64,000 nucleotides of DNA from Serratia marcescens. Its GTDB lineage: Bacteria; Pseudomonadota; Gammaproteobacteria; Enterobacterales; Enterobacteriaceae. Position 1 is the stretch's first letter. Every line of letters begins with the position of its first letter. The notes under the pieces are model-generated. The model saw nothing but the letters and a program-made list of their open reading frames with translations, had not been told where the DNA came from and made no database searches. A program made the translations under genes and the position numbers. The stretch is from positions 4,526,001-4,590,000 of the forward strand of contig NZ_JARVZZ010000001.1 of the NCBI RefSeq assembly GCF_029846115.1, written 5' to 3'. Shown in pieces: positions 37,265-46,772 of this stretch.

Positions 37265-38353
37265 TCAGAAGCCGCCGCGCGCCGCGCGCCCTACCGCTTC
37301 GCCCAGCTGCCATACCGCCATGGCGTAATGGGTGCTGTGGTTATAGCGGGTGATAGTGTAGAAGTTCGGCAGGCCGTACCAATACTGGTAGCCGGTGCCG
37401 ACGTCCAGCCGCAGCAGGCTGGCTTCCTGATTATCGCCGAGCGAACCCTGCGGGCTTAGGCCGGCTTCCGCCAGCGCGGCGACCGAGTAGCGGGTCTTGA
37501 AGCCGTTTTCCAACCCCGGCGCCTGACCGTTGGCCTGAATCGCGACCGGCTCGCCTTTGGACCAACCGTGCGCCTTGAAGTAATTGGCCACGCTGCCGAT
37601 GGCATCGACCGGATCCCACAGGTTGATATGACCATCACCGTTGAAGTCGACCGCATAGCTCTTGAAGGAAGATGGCATGAACTGCCCATAGCCCATCGCG
37701 CCGGCGAAGGAGCCGCGCAGTTCGAGCGGATCGTCGCCTTCGGTGCGCGACATCAGCAGGAAGGTTTCCAGCTCACCGGCGAAGTAATCGGCGCGGCGTG
37801 GGTAGTCAAAGGCCAGCGTCGCCAGCGCATCGATAATGCGGGTTTTACCCATTACGCGGCCCCAGCGGGTCTCCACGCCGATAATCCCCACGATGATCTC
37901 CGGCGGCACGCCGTATACCTGCCAGGCACGCTGCAGCGCATCCTGATATTGATTCCAGAACACCACGCCGTTTTGCACGTTATCCGGCGTGATGAACTTG
38001 TTGCGGTAGCGCAGCCAGGAACCGTTCGGCCCGGTTGGCCCCTGGGTAGACGGCGTCGGCGCCTGCCTGTCCATCAGCCGCAGCACCGAATCCAGGCGCC
38101 GTGCCTGCGCCAGCACATCGTGCAGCTGCTGCCGATCAAAGCCGTGTTCCTGTACCATCTTATCGATAAAGCGGGCGGTATTCGGGTTATTGGCGAAGTC
38201 TCCACCCAGCGGCGCGCCGCTGTGCGCCGGGCTCAGCAAAAAGCCGCCCTTTACCGGGGTGCCCTGCGGCGTAGCGGTGGGACTGGGTTTCGGCGTGCTG
38301 CTACAGGCAGCAAGCAAGGTAATCAGCGGTAAAAGCGCAACCAGGTGACGCAT
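37265..38353 (-). CDS. mltB: membrane-bound lytic murein transglycosylase B
   Basis: Outer-membrane lipoprotein that cleaves the MurNAc-GlcNAc bond of peptidoglycan with formation of 1,6-anhydroMurNAc. Lipobox LLAAC puts the acylated cysteine at residue 17. The catalytic Glu161 lies in IIGVETRWGRVMGKTRI, and the EF-hand-like calcium loop DFNGDGHINLWD follows the family stretch GAMGYGQFMPSSFKSYAVD. Length 362 (E. coli 361), with high similarity throughout. It is convergent with the porin gene; in E. coli mltB lies elsewhere, so the neighbourhood differs. Confidence 0.96.
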   Translation of the reverse strand: MRHLVALLPLITLLAACSSTPKPSPTATPQGTPVKGGFLLSPAHSGAPLGGDFANNPNTARFIDKMVQEHGFDRQQLHDVLAQARRLDSVLRLMDRQAPTPSTQGPTGPNGSWLRYRNKFITPDNVQNGVVFWNQYQDALQRAWQVYGVPPEIIVGIIGVETRWGRVMGKTRIIDALATLAFDYPRRADYFAGELETFLLMSRTEGDDPLELRGSFAGAMGYGQFMPSSFKSYAVDFNGDGHINLWDPVDAIGSVANYFKAHGWSKGEPVAIQANGQAPGLENGFKTRYSVAALAEAGLSPQGSLGDNQEASLLRLDVGTGYQYWYGLPNFYTITRYNHSTHYAMAVWQLGEAVGRAARGGF

Positions 38354-38638
38354 CGGATATCCATATAGCCATGCAAGAGATAAGTGGGAGTTATGTTAAT
38401 GCATTGTTCAACGCGAACAAACAGGATTATGCCGCCAATTACCGCGTCAGGTAGCCAAACGTGCCAAATTGTGACGTTTTGCACGGAGAAAGGACACCCG
38501 GTGCGGCCGCGCGGAATCTCAACCGCGACTAAATGAGAAAAACTATCACCTTGACGTCCCCTTTTACCCCGATAAAATGCCCGGCTGCTTGCCATTCGGC
38601 CACCGCCGGGCGGCCAATGATGACGACAACGGACTGTG

Positions 38639-39091
38639 ATGGAATCTCTCGGACAACTCGCCAAAGACCTTTATCGTGGGCGCATCTCGCGCAAACCCTT
38701 TGTTTTCTCGCTGGCGATCTTCGCCGTTGGCATCGTGCTGCTGTCGTTTCTGTCGACCTATCTGGATAAAAACCATTTTCGCGCCCATGCGCACGGCGAT
38801 ACCGAGGAATTTGTCTCGGTGTTGCTGTATCTACTGTGCATCATGGTGTGGGCGCTGTTCTGTTTTGGCCTGGTGGCGTGGTTTATGGCCAAAACCGCGT
38901 TTCGGCTCAACGATATCGGCCTGCCGGGTTGGGCGCTGGCCGTGGCGTGCTATGTTTGCTCGGTGCTCAACAACTACTCCCCCGGCCCGGTGGCGCACTG
39001 GCTGCCGCTGTTCAGCCTGGCCGTCATGATCTGCGCCCTGCTGTTGCCACCCGACGGGCTGCGCCGCAAGCCGCGTGAACATGCCGATTGA
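38639..39091 (+). CDS. DUF805 family inner-membrane protein
   Basis: Membrane protein of 150 residues. The N-terminal YRGRISRKPFVFSLAIFAVG contains the DUF805 entry motif GRxxRKPF, and the central segment FRLNDIGLPGWALAV matches the family motif RLxDIGxxGW. Four hydrophobic segments are predicted. The function of the family is unknown. The ATG at 38639 follows GGA; a GTG directly before it is the alternative. It is divergent from mltB and precedes the HicB-like gene by about 80 bp. Confidence 0.85.
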   Translation: MESLGQLAKDLYRGRISRKPFVFSLAIFAVGIVLLSFLSTYLDKNHFRAHAHGDTEEFVSVLLYLLCIMVWALFCFGLVAWFMAKTAFRLNDIGLPGWALAVACYVCSVLNNYSPGPVAHWLPLFSLAVMICALLLPPDGLRRKPREHAD

Positions 39092-39174
39092 GCGCCATTC
39101 CGCTCAAAGCTATGGCTATCCGCCGGCCGCGCCGTCACAATAGCGCCTCATTCAGGCTTCAATCAGGGATTGCC

Positions 39175-39612
39175 ATGTACAGCCACTACCCCGCCCATTA
39201 CACCTTCGATAGCGACAGCGACGCCTGGCAGATCGGTTTCCACGACTTCCCCGAGTGGCAATCGGCCTGCTATAAACGCGAAGACGTCGAGCTGGAAGCG
39301 CAGGAAAGCCTGCTGGCCGCCATTGCCACCGCGATGGACGAAGGGCTGCCTCTGCCAGCCCCTTCCCCTCTGCAAACCGATGACTTGAGGGTACACCTGC
39401 CGGCGCTGGTGGCACTGAAGATCGAACTGCACAACGCCATGCTGCGCAAAAACACCGGCAAAGCGGAGCTGGCACGCAAGCTGGGATTCAACGGCGGGCA
39501 AATGGAGCGGTTGCTGGATCTCGGCTACGCCTCAAAGGTTGAGGCGTTGGAGCAGGCGCTGTATCTGCTGGGCTACGAAGTGCGCGTGACAATAAGCGAA
39601 TTTTGCCAATAA
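39175..39612 (+). CDS. orphan HicB-like antitoxin-type protein
   Basis: Protein of 145 residues with an N-terminal HicB-like fold (YPAHYTFDSDSDAWQIGFHDFP, reading as the partially degraded RNase H-like domain) followed by AQESLLAAIATAMDEGLPLP, typical of HicB. A C-terminal helix-turn-helix follows (TGKAELARKLGFNGGQMERLLD). HicB proteins normally neutralise HicA toxins and repress their operon, but no hicA-sized gene flanks it here, so it is an orphan or a domesticated regulator. The ATG follows a CAGGGA site. Confidence 0.8.
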   Translation: MYSHYPAHYTFDSDSDAWQIGFHDFPEWQSACYKREDVELEAQESLLAAIATAMDEGLPLPAPSPLQTDDLRVHLPALVALKIELHNAMLRKNTGKAELARKLGFNGGQMERLLDLGYASKVEALEQALYLLGYEVRVTISEFCQ

Positions 39613-39717
39613 GTTAGCGGCAGGTAAGCGAAATATTATCCGATGGGGCTAAATTTTCCCCATTGTGCGCCGATATGATCGTTACCTAATCACTTGTCGC
39701 AACAACGAAGGCTAAAA

Positions 39718-39813
39718 ATGGAGTGGAGTCGCCGTCATATTTGGGCCGTTATTCTGCTGTCTTGTCTCGTTTTTTGGGCCATTTTGGTGACCGGCATCAA
39801 CGCCGTCGCTTGA
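39718..39813 (+). CDS. putative small membrane protein, 31 residues
   Basis: A short frame starting MEWSRRHIWAVILLSCLVFW and ending VTGINAVA. It has a charged amphipathic start and one clear membrane helix (about residues 9-27). A purine-rich site (GAAGG) lies 8 bp before the ATG. The layout is that of enterobacterial small membrane proteins such as YmiA or YnhF, but I cannot assign a family name. It is too short for usual gene finders. Expression is not proven. Confidence 0.5.
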   Translation: MEWSRRHIWAVILLSCLVFWAILVTGINAVA

Positions 39814-40169
39814 GCACCGGCTACCGCATTGCAATACCCCGATTTTAAAACCCGCAGCGGCAGGCTACTTCCTGTCGCTTGCCCATAAAAAGCGTTATTA
39901 AACAGTCTGCACTGTGCAAAAAACAGCCGAAAATTGTGATCAAAAACACAGTATTGAAATCAGACCAGTATTGAGAGTACATTAGCGCCGATCCTGTCGC
40001 GGTTCGGATTTTACCTCACGGAGCATGAGGCGCGACAACCGGACAACCCGCGCTCGAGGACGTTGTTCTTTCGCTTGGAAGAATCCGCCCGACAAGCAGG
40101 TTGCCCATAAAATACTCAGCACAACAATCGGGATCATTGCTGGCGAGGACTCCAGACAGGAGTTGTTCA
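39814..40169. other. ypdK leader and gap
   Basis: No standard gene is assigned in these 356 bp. Overlapping frames of 70-76 codons on both strands between 39982 and 40255 look like by-products. A hairpin ACTCC-AGACA-GGAGT at 40149-40163 would bury the ribosome binding site of ypdK. Confidence 0.5.
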
Positions 40170-40244
40170 GTGAAATATTTTTTGATGGGCGTGTCATTCA
40201 TGCTGGTTGCCTGGGTTGGCACCTTCATGTTGATGGTTGCCTGA
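40170..40244 (+). CDS. ypdK: small membrane protein YpdK
   Basis: A 24-codon gene encoding VKYFLMGVSFMLVAWVGTFM plus LMVA (first residue read as Met). It is almost one membrane helix. The sequence matches my recollection of E. coli YpdK (MKYFFMGISFMVIVWAGTF...), which also lies near alaC and ypdABC, as here. The start is a GTG preceded by AGGAG at 7 bp. The site lies in a small hairpin, so translation may be controlled. Function unknown. Confidence 0.82.
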   Translation: MKYFLMGVSFMLVAWVGTFMLMVA

Positions 40245-40267
40245 CAGCAGCCTGACCAGGAACACAG

Positions 40268-40295
40268 CCAAAGGGACGCGCAAGCGTCCCTTTGG
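40268..40295 (+). terminator. ypdK terminator
   Basis: CCAAAGGGACGC-GCAA-GCGTCCCTTTGG, a perfect 12-bp stem 23 bp after ypdK, between ypdK and the convergent cybB. The T content after it is modest (CGTTTCGG). Confidence 0.75.
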
Positions 40296-40310
40296 CGTTT
40301 CGGCTAGCGA

Positions 40311-40835
40311 TCATTTGCCCGGCATCATGCGGCGCAGGGTGTCGTCCTTGCGCAGATAGTGGTGATACAGCGCCGCCAGCGCATGCGCGCCAATGATAAA
40401 GTAGCCAACGTTTGCCAGCGTCTCATGAACCGTTTTGACCAGCCGGCGCATCACCGGATCCGGCGTCACCCACTGCGGCACCGGCCAGCCCAGCAAAGAC
40501 CACGATTTGCCGCCATAGGCCAGGGTTAACATGCCCAGCAGCGGCAACATCAGGAAGACCACGTACAGCAGCCAATGGAAAATCTTGGCGCCTACCTCCT
40601 GCCATTCTTCCAGCGGGGGCGTGGTCGGCGGCGTCGCGTGGAAAGAACGCACCGCCAACCGAATTAGCATCAAGACAAAGACCGATACCCCAAAATTAAA
40701 GTGCAAATTTTTGACCATCGGCACCCACGCCTCCGGCACCGAATCCTTCAGCAACATCGCCGAATAAGTGAGGATCACCATCAGCAAAGTCAGCCAATGT
40801 AAAACGATCTGCGATCGCGCGTAGCGGTTGCTCAT
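40311..40835 (-). CDS. cybB: cytochrome b561
   Basis: Di-haem inner-membrane cytochrome b of the CybB family, 174 residues with four membrane helices. E. coli CybB oxidises ubiquinol and can reduce superoxide. Haem-ligand histidines are visible in SQIVLHWLTLL, KNLHFNFGVS, VKTHETL-like VHETLANVGYFIIGAHALAA and HHYLRKDDTLRRMMPGK, the last being a clear family end. I use the ATG at 40835 (MSNRYARSQ); the frame extends 25 codons upstream without similarity. It is convergent with ypdK. Confidence 0.88.
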   Translation of the reverse strand: MSNRYARSQIVLHWLTLLMVILTYSAMLLKDSVPEAWVPMVKNLHFNFGVSVFVLMLIRLAVRSFHATPPTTPPLEEWQEVGAKIFHWLLYVVFLMLPLLGMLTLAYGGKSWSLLGWPVPQWVTPDPVMRRLVKTVHETLANVGYFIIGAHALAALYHHYLRKDDTLRRMMPGK

Positions 40836-40915
40836 ACACTCTGTCCAAAAATAAAACCCAGCGTAGTCGAGCATAATGGGGAAATAATGAAGAAAACCTT
40901 GGGACGGCAAAAATA

Positions 40916-40936
40916 AGGCCGGGCGAACGCCCGGCC
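40916..40936 (-). terminator. alaC terminator
   Basis: AGGCCGGGCG and CGCCCGGCCT pair with a short loop; on the minus strand TTATTTTT follows. It lies just after the alaC stop. Confidence 0.85.
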
Positions 40937-40944
40937 TGACAGGA

Positions 40945-42174
40945 TTATTTGGCGCTGCCCGCCTTGCCCGGCTTCAGCAGCCCATCCGCGCGGAACATCG
41001 CCTTGATGCCGCGCACCGCCTGGCGGATACGGTCCTGGTTCTCGATCAGCGCGAAGCGCACGTGGGTATCGCCGTAGTCACCGAAGCCGATGCCCGGCGA
41101 GACGCAGACCTTGGCTTCCGCCAGCAGGCGCTTGGCGAACTCCAGCGAACCGAGGTGGGCATAAGGCTCGGGAATTTTAGCCCACACGTACATCGACGCC
41201 TTCGGGTTTTCCACCATCCAGCCGGCCTCATGCAGCCCCTTCACCAACACGTTGCGGCGCTGCCGATACTGCTCGGCGATATCGCGCACGCACTGCTGAT
41301 CGCCTTCCAGCGCGGCGATGGCCGCCACCTGCAGCGGCGTAAAGGTGCCGTAGTCGTGATAGCTCTTGATGCGCGCCAGCGCGCTGACCAATTCGGGGTT
41401 GCCGACCATGAACCCGATGCGCCAACCGGCCATGTTGTAACTTTTCGACAGGGTGAAGAACTCCACCGCAATGTCTTTTGCCCCCGGCACCTGCATGATC
41501 GACGGCGCTTGCCAGCCGTCATAGACGATATCGGCATAGGCCAGATCGTGGATCACCAGCACGTTGTACTGCTTGGCCAGCGCCACCACCCGCTCGAAGA
41601 AATCCAGCTCCACGCACTGCGCGGTCGGGTTGGACGGGAAGCCGAGGATCATCATTTTCGGACGCGGAATGGTTTCCCGAATGGCACGCTCCAGCTCACC
41701 GAAGAAATCCACGCCGTCCACCAGCGGCACCGAACGCACCTGAGCGCCGGCGATCACCGCGCCGTAAATGTGGATCGGATAGCTGGGGTTCGGCACCAGT
41801 ACGGTATCGCCGTGATCGAGGGTCGCCAGCATCAGGTGTGCCAGCCCCTCTTTCGAACCGATAGTGACGATGGCTTCGCTTTCCGGATCGATATCCACCT
41901 GATAACGATCGGCATACCAGCGCGAAATGGCGCGGCGCAGGCGCGGAATGCCGCGCGAGGTGGAATAACCGTGGGTGTCGTCGCGCTGGGCGACGGCGCA
42001 CAGTTTTTCCACGATGTGCGGCGGCGTCGGGCCGTCGGGGTTACCCATGCTGAAGTCGATAATATCCTCGCCGCGACGGCGTGCGGCCATCTTCAGTTCG
42101 GCGGTGATGTTGAATACGTAAGGGGGAAGACGTTCAATGCGCGTAAAACGGCGCTGTGGACTGTTATCAGCCAT
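40945..42174 (-). CDS. alaC: glutamate-pyruvate aminotransferase AlaC
   Basis: Cytoplasmic PLP-dependent aminotransferase (class I/II) that makes alanine from pyruvate and glutamate. The 409-residue protein (E. coli AlaC 412) has the PLP-lysine motif [15 protein letters not shown] (lysine about residue 240), the substrate-binding [16 protein letters not shown] and the C-terminal arginine region [11 protein letters not shown]. The ATG at 42174 begins [20 protein letters not shown], as in E. coli. It lies next to ypdK and not far from ypdAB, matching the E. coli neighbourhood. Confidence 0.95.
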   Translation of the reverse strand: MADNSPQRRFTRIERLPPYVFNITAELKMAARRRGEDIIDFSMGNPDGPTPPHIVEKLCAVAQRDDTHGYSTSRGIPRLRRAISRWYADRYQVDIDPESEAIVTIGSKEGLAHLMLATLDHGDTVLVPNPSYPIHIYGAVIAGAQVRSVPLVDGVDFFGELERAIRETIPRPKMMILGFPSNPTAQCVELDFFERVVALAKQYNVLVIHDLAYADIVYDGWQAPSIMQVPGAKDIAVEFFTLSKSYNMAGWRIGFMVGNPELVSALARIKSYHDYGTFTPLQVAAIAALEGDQQCVRDIAEQYRQRRNVLVKGLHEAGWMVENPKASMYVWAKIPEPYAHLGSLEFAKRLLAEAKVCVSPGIGFGDYGDTHVRFALIENQDRIRQAVRGIKAMFRADGLLKPGKAGSAK

Positions 42175-42293
42175 AGGGGATTCCTCGATAGACGTTAGCG
42201 CCCGGACCGTCCGAGCGACGCTGGCCAGCGAACTGACCGAATATCGAACATAGCGCAGCGCCGACGAGCTTGTCGATACCCGGCGCGATATTT

Positions 42294-42833
42294 TTATTTG
42301 CCGCCCTGAAACTCCGCCGCCAGCAGCCCGAACAGCCAGTCGTCGCACCACTGCCCCGCCAGACGGAAGTTATCGCGCAGCGTGCCTTCCAGCTGAAAGC
42401 CGCACGACTCCAGCAGGCCGCGCGAGGCGAGATTGCCCGCGGTCACGGTGGCGGTCAGCTTGTGAAAGCCGCAGGCGTTCACCGCAAAATCCAGCACCGC
42501 CCGCAGCGACTCCTTGCCATAGCCCTTGCCCTGCCCGGCAGGCAAGCTCCCGTATCCCACTTCCGCCTGCCGATACGGCACCCACTGCGGGCGAAAACCG
42601 GTAATGCCCACCGCCTCTCCGCTGTGCTTCTCACGCATCACCAGGCACAGCCACTGCTCGCCGTGTTTGTCCCAGGCCGGCAGCCGCTCCTCGAACCGGG
42701 CGCGGATCTCCGCTTCGCTGCGCGGATCGGAGATGTAACGGATCACCTCGGGATCTTGGTACAGGCGCAGAAACAGCGGCCAATCCTCGGCGGTTATCGA
42801 CTGTAAGTGCAGACGTTCAGTGACCAGCTTCAT
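42294..42833 (-). CDS. GNAT family N-acetyltransferase
   Basis: Acetyltransferase of the RimJ/RimL-like GNAT group, 179 residues. It begins [19 protein letters not shown], has the strand-helix core [19 protein letters not shown], whose QGKGYGKE is the acetyl-CoA pyrophosphate loop (about residues 96-105), and the C-terminal [20 protein letters not shown] common in this group. The substrate is unknown; relatives acetylate protein N-termini, amino acids or antibiotics. The ATG follows GGAG with 7 bp spacing. It is divergent from ybiU. Confidence 0.88.
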   Translation of the reverse strand: MKLVTERLHLQSITAEDWPLFLRLYQDPEVIRYISDPRSEAEIRARFEERLPAWDKHGEQWLCLVMREKHSGEAVGITGFRPQWVPYRQAEVGYGSLPAGQGKGYGKESLRAVLDFAVNACGFHKLTATVTAGNLASRGLLESCGFQLEGTLRDNFRLAGQWCDDWLFGLLAAEFQGGK

Positions 42834-43001
42834 AAAATCTCCGAAAAACGAAAAAGAGGAACTTACGAATGAAAGATATCTCTTTATTTTCCCTGATTGG
42901 TTGCCGATAATCATTCACGTTAAAACCACAAAACCATAACGTCTTGCCCGATTCCCTACAACCGCTCGCCGCAGTCACTCACGCGGCACGAGGAGAACAC
43001 C

Positions 43002-44246
43002 ATGGCCTCTTTAGTCATCGACGATATTCCGCAGACGATCGCTAACGTCAAACGCCAGCTGCGCCAGGCATTGCCGAACTACCGCGACGTGTTTCTGGCG
43101 CTGGAAGAGAACATCCGCGGCCAGGTCGAACAGATCCGCCGCGAGCTGGCCGCCGGCCACAATCCGGTGCCGCAGATCGACGCGGAAGATATCCTGCAGC
43201 AGCGCGTCAACGAGCAGCAGATAGCGCTGATCAAACAGCGCGGTGCCTGCGCCATTCGCGGCGTGTTTCCCCGCGCCAAGGCCGAGGGCTGGAACCGGGA
43301 AATCGGCGACTACCTTGAGCGCAACAACTTCGTCGAGCGGTTGAAAAATGCCGCCGAAGACAACTATTTCGGTAAGCTGGCTGCAAGCAAACCGCAGATC
43401 TACGGCATCTATTGGTCGAAACCGCAGGTCGAAGCGCGGCAGGACGCGCGCATGCATGCGGTGCAGGTGTTTCTCAACAGCCTGTGGGCTACCGAGAGCA
43501 ACGGCAAACAGCATTTCGATCCGACCCGCGTCGCCACCTACGCCGATCGCACCCGCCGCCGCCCGCCAAACTCCTCGTCGCTGGGCCTGTCGCCGCACGT
43601 CGACAGCGGCACCATCGAGCGCTGGCTGGACGAAAACTTCCGCTATGTGTATCGCCACGTTTTCTCCGGCGACTGGCAGCAGTACGACCCCTTCGCCGCC
43701 GACGGCCGCACCGAGGTGCGCGAGATAGCCTCCCCGGCGGTCTGCTCGATGTTCCGCACCTTCCAGGGCTGGACGGCGCTGACGCCGCAGCGCACCAACG
43801 CCGGCACGCTGAACCTGGTGCCGATCGCCAACGCCATGGCCTATGTGCTGCTGCGCGCGCTGCAGGACGACGTCGCCGACGACGATCTGTGCGATGCGGC
43901 GCCGGGCCGCGCGCTGTCGATATCGGAAAAATGGCATCCCCTTTTGTTAAGTGGGATTTCCCCTATTCCCGATCTGGAGCCGGGCGACACGGTCTTTTGG
44001 CACTGCGACGTGATCCACGCGGTGGAGAACGAGCATAACGGCGAGTTCGACAGCAACGTGATGTACATCGCCGCCGCGCCGGGCTGCGAGAAAAACGATG
44101 CCTATCTGCAGCGCCAGCTGCCGAGCTTTATCGACGGCAGAACGCCGCCGGACTTCGCCCCCGACGACTTCGAGGTGGATTTCGACGGCCGCGCCACCGC
44201 CGGCCTGCTGACGCCGCTGGGCAAAACGCAGCTCGGCATGGGCTGA
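43002..44246 (+). CDS. ybiU: YbiU-like DUF1479 protein
   Basis: Protein of 414 residues in the DUF1479 family, which has a non-haem iron, 2-oxoglutarate oxygenase-type fold. The metal-binding motif HVD lies in [14 protein letters not shown] (about residues 195-208), and a distal histidine in [19 protein letters not shown] (about 333-351). The residues between are typical of YbiU. The physiological substrate is unknown. In E. coli ybiU lies elsewhere, so this position is specific to this lineage. The ATG follows GAGGAGAAC. Confidence 0.88.
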   Translation: MASLVIDDIPQTIANVKRQLRQALPNYRDVFLALEENIRGQVEQIRRELAAGHNPVPQIDAEDILQQRVNEQQIALIKQRGACAIRGVFPRAKAEGWNREIGDYLERNNFVERLKNAAEDNYFGKLAASKPQIYGIYWSKPQVEARQDARMHAVQVFLNSLWATESNGKQHFDPTRVATYADRTRRRPPNSSSLGLSPHVDSGTIERWLDENFRYVYRHVFSGDWQQYDPFAADGRTEVREIASPAVCSMFRTFQGWTALTPQRTNAGTLNLVPIANAMAYVLLRALQDDVADDDLCDAAPGRALSISEKWHPLLLSGISPIPDLEPGDTVFWHCDVIHAVENEHNGEFDSNVMYIAAAPGCEKNDAYLQRQLPSFIDGRTPPDFAPDDFEVDFDGRATAGLLTPLGKTQLGMG

Positions 44247-44327
44247 TCCCCCGCCCGTGGCGCACGCCACGGGCCCCTTTCGCTGTGGTATACTGCCGCC
44301 ATCCGTAGGCCGCAGCGAGAACCCGTC

Positions 44328-46037
44328 GTGCACCCTTTTTTTGAAATGCTGTTGGCGGTGTTTGATCGCGCCGCGCTGATGTTGATCTGTCTGTTTTTCC
44401 TGACCCGCACCCGGCTGTTCCGCCAATTGCTGCAAAAAGAAGACCATACGCCGCTCGAGCTCGGCATCGTCACGGCGATCTTCTCGCTGTTCGCGCTGTT
44501 CAGCACCTACTCCGGCATCAACGTCGAAGGGTCTCTGGTTAACGTGCGCGTCATTGCCATCATGGCCGGCGGTATCCTGTTCGGCCCCTGGGTGGGAATC
44601 GTCACCGGCATCGTCGCCGGGCTGCACCGCTATCTGATCGACATCGGCGGCATCACCTCGGTGCCTTGTCTTATCACCAGCATCATCGCCGGCATCAGCG
44701 CCGGTTACATCAACCTCAAGGTGAAAAAAGAGCAGCGCTGGCGCGCCGGCATCGTCGGCGGCATGCTGTGCGAATCCCTCACCATGCTGCTGATCGTGCT
44801 GTGGGCCAAGCCGACCGAGCTCGGGCTGGACATCGTGTCGCAGATCGCCCTGCCGATGATCCTCGGCACGGTGTGCATCGGCCTGATCGTGCTGCTGGTA
44901 CAGAGCGTCGAGGATGAAAAAGAGGTGATCGCCGCGCGCCAGGCCAAGCTGGCGCTGGATATCGCCCACAAGACGCTGCCCTATTTCCGCAACATCAACA
45001 GCGAATCGCTGGCCACCATCTGCGATATCATCCGCCAGGACATCCGTGCCGACGCGGTGGCGATCACCGATACCCATCAGGTGCTGGCTTACGTGGGCGT
45101 AGGGCGCGAAGCTTACCCGATCGGCCGCGAAGGGCTGAGCCGCGTCACCCGCGAAAGCATTCGCCACGGCAAAATCATCATCAAGAACAACCTGGAAAAC
45201 CCGGCCGCGCCGCAGATCCACTCGCAGCTGGTGGTGCCGCTGTGGGAAAAAGGCGAAGTGACCGGCGCGCTGAAAATCTACTACTGCCACGCTCACCAGA
45301 TCACCAACACGCTGAAGGTGATGGCGGTCGGGCTGTCGCAGATCATCTCCACGCAGATGGAGGTTTCCCGCATCGAGCACCTGCGCCAGATGGCGGACAA
45401 GGCCGAAATGCGCGCGCTGCAGAGCAAGATTAACCCGCACTTCCTGTTCAACGCGCTGAACGCCATCTCTTCCTCTATTCGCCTGAATCCGGACACCGCG
45501 CGCCAGTTGATCATTAACCTGTCGCGCTACCTGCGCTACAACCTGGAGCTGAACGACGAACTGATCGATATCCGCAAGGAGCTGCATCAGATTCAGGACT
45601 ATATCGCCATCGAACAGGCACGCTTCGGTGCCAAGCTGACGGTGATTTACGACATCGATGACGACGTCTCGGTGCGTATTCCCAGCCTGCTGATCCAGCC
45701 GCTGGTGGAGAACGCCATCGTGCACGGCATCCAGCCCTGCAAGGGGAAAGGGGTGGTGGTGATCGCGGTGAAAGATCAGGGCGACCGAGTGAAGATTTCG
45801 GTAAAGGATACCGGTAACGGCATCAACCAGGACATCATCGACCGGGTGGCACGCAACGAAATGCCAGGCCACAATATCGGCCTGCTCAACGTGCATCACC
45901 GCGTGTCGCTGCTGTACGGTGAAGGGCTGCATATCCGCCGCCTGGAGCCGGGCACCGAAATCGCGTTCTACATCAGCAAAAACGGCGGCAAGCTGCATCA
46001 GGAACCGAGCGCGCCACCGGTCGGGGAGGCCTCATGA
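44328..46037 (+). CDS. ypdA: pyruvate-sensing histidine kinase YpdA (PyrS)
   Basis: LytS-family sensor kinase of the YpdAB system, which in E. coli responds to high external pyruvate. Six membrane helices fill residues 1-190 (5TM-LytS type: [20 protein letters not shown]). A GAF-like domain covers about 215-355, and a HisKA-type region follows with [20 protein letters not shown], whose His is the phosphorylation site. The ATPase motif is [16 protein letters not shown]. Length 569 (E. coli 565). I use the GTG at 44328; the response regulator start overlaps the stop (ATGA). Confidence 0.94.
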   Translation: MHPFFEMLLAVFDRAALMLICLFFLTRTRLFRQLLQKEDHTPLELGIVTAIFSLFALFSTYSGINVEGSLVNVRVIAIMAGGILFGPWVGIVTGIVAGLHRYLIDIGGITSVPCLITSIIAGISAGYINLKVKKEQRWRAGIVGGMLCESLTMLLIVLWAKPTELGLDIVSQIALPMILGTVCIGLIVLLVQSVEDEKEVIAARQAKLALDIAHKTLPYFRNINSESLATICDIIRQDIRADAVAITDTHQVLAYVGVGREAYPIGREGLSRVTRESIRHGKIIIKNNLENPAAPQIHSQLVVPLWEKGEVTGALKIYYCHAHQITNTLKVMAVGLSQIISTQMEVSRIEHLRQMADKAEMRALQSKINPHFLFNALNAISSSIRLNPDTARQLIINLSRYLRYNLELNDELIDIRKELHQIQDYIAIEQARFGAKLTVIYDIDDDVSVRIPSLLIQPLVENAIVHGIQPCKGKGVVVIAVKDQGDRVKISVKDTGNGINQDIIDRVARNEMPGHNIGLLNVHHRVSLLYGEGLHIRRLEPGTEIAFYISKNGGKLHQEPSAPPVGEAS

Positions 46038-46768
46038 AAGCCATCATCGTGGAAGACGAATTCCTCGCGCAGGAAGAACTCAGCTACCTGATCAAGAAAC
46101 ACAGCAATATCGATATCGTCGCCACCTTCGAGGACGGCCTCGACGTCCTGAAATACCTGCAAACCCACCAGGTCGACGCCATTTTCCTCGACATCAACAT
46201 CCCGTCGCTGGACGGCGTGCTGCTGGCGCAAAACATCAGCAAGTTCGCGCATCGCCCGTCGATCGTGTTCATCACCGCCTATAAAGAGCACGCGGTGGAA
46301 GCGTTCGAGATCGAGGCGTTCGACTACATCCTCAAGCCCTATCACGAGGCGCGCATCGTCACCATGCTGCAAAAGCTGGAGGCGCTGCATCATCGCCCCG
46401 CCGGCGCGGCGGAACCGACCAGCGCGCCGGGCCGCGGCAGCCACAGCATCAACCTGATCAAAGACGAGCGGATCATCGTTACCGACATCAACGACATCTA
46501 CTACGCCGCCGCCGATGAAAAGGTGACGCGGGTCTATACCCGTCGGGAAGAGTTCGTGATGCCGATGAACATCACCGAGTTTTACAGCCGGCTGCCGGAA
46601 GCGCATTTCTTCCGCTGCCACCGCTCCTACTGCGTTAACCTGGCGAAGATCCGCGAGATCGTGCCCTGGTTCAACAATACCTACATTCTGCGGCTGAGCG
46701 ATCTTGAGTTTGAAGTGCCGGTCAGCCGCAGCAAGGTGAAAGAGTTTCGCAAGCTGATGCGCCTGTAA
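46034..46768 (+). CDS. ypdB: LytTR response regulator YpdB (PyrR)
   Basis: Response regulator of 244 residues. The receiver domain (1-120) has acidic residues EDE at 7-9 and the phosphoacceptor Asp53 in [13 protein letters not shown]. The LytTR DNA-binding domain covers about 145-244 ([25 protein letters not shown], and [20 protein letters not shown]). The ATG overlaps the ypdA stop. The E. coli protein activates the transporter gene yhjX; here a YhjX-like gene lies 0.7 kb downstream with matching repeats in its upstream region. Confidence 0.94.
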   Translation: MKAIIVEDEFLAQEELSYLIKKHSNIDIVATFEDGLDVLKYLQTHQVDAIFLDINIPSLDGVLLAQNISKFAHRPSIVFITAYKEHAVEAFEIEAFDYILKPYHEARIVTMLQKLEALHHRPAGAAEPTSAPGRGSHSINLIKDERIIVTDINDIYYAAADEKVTRVYTRREEFVMPMNITEFYSRLPEAHFFRCHRSYCVNLAKIREIVPWFNNTYILRLSDLEFEVPVSRSKVKEFRKLMRL

Positions 46769-46772
46769 GCGC

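Noticed and set aside
24100..39800. Prophage or integrative element at argW
   Set aside because: No integrase, no phage structural genes and no repeated tRNA 3' end were found downstream, so only an accessory block is claimed.
40025..40255. 76-codon frame overlapping ypdK in another frame
   Set aside because: ypdK has a strong ribosome binding site and a known family sequence; the longer frame has no site and no recognisable composition. Opposite-strand frames at 39982-40228 were dropped for the same reason.
43947..45998. 683-codon antisense frame across the end of ybiU and ypdA
   Set aside because: It is the complement of two well-recognised genes; high third-position GC in coding strands removes stops from the antisense frame. 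The product is His/Gln/Asp-rich without family resemblance.
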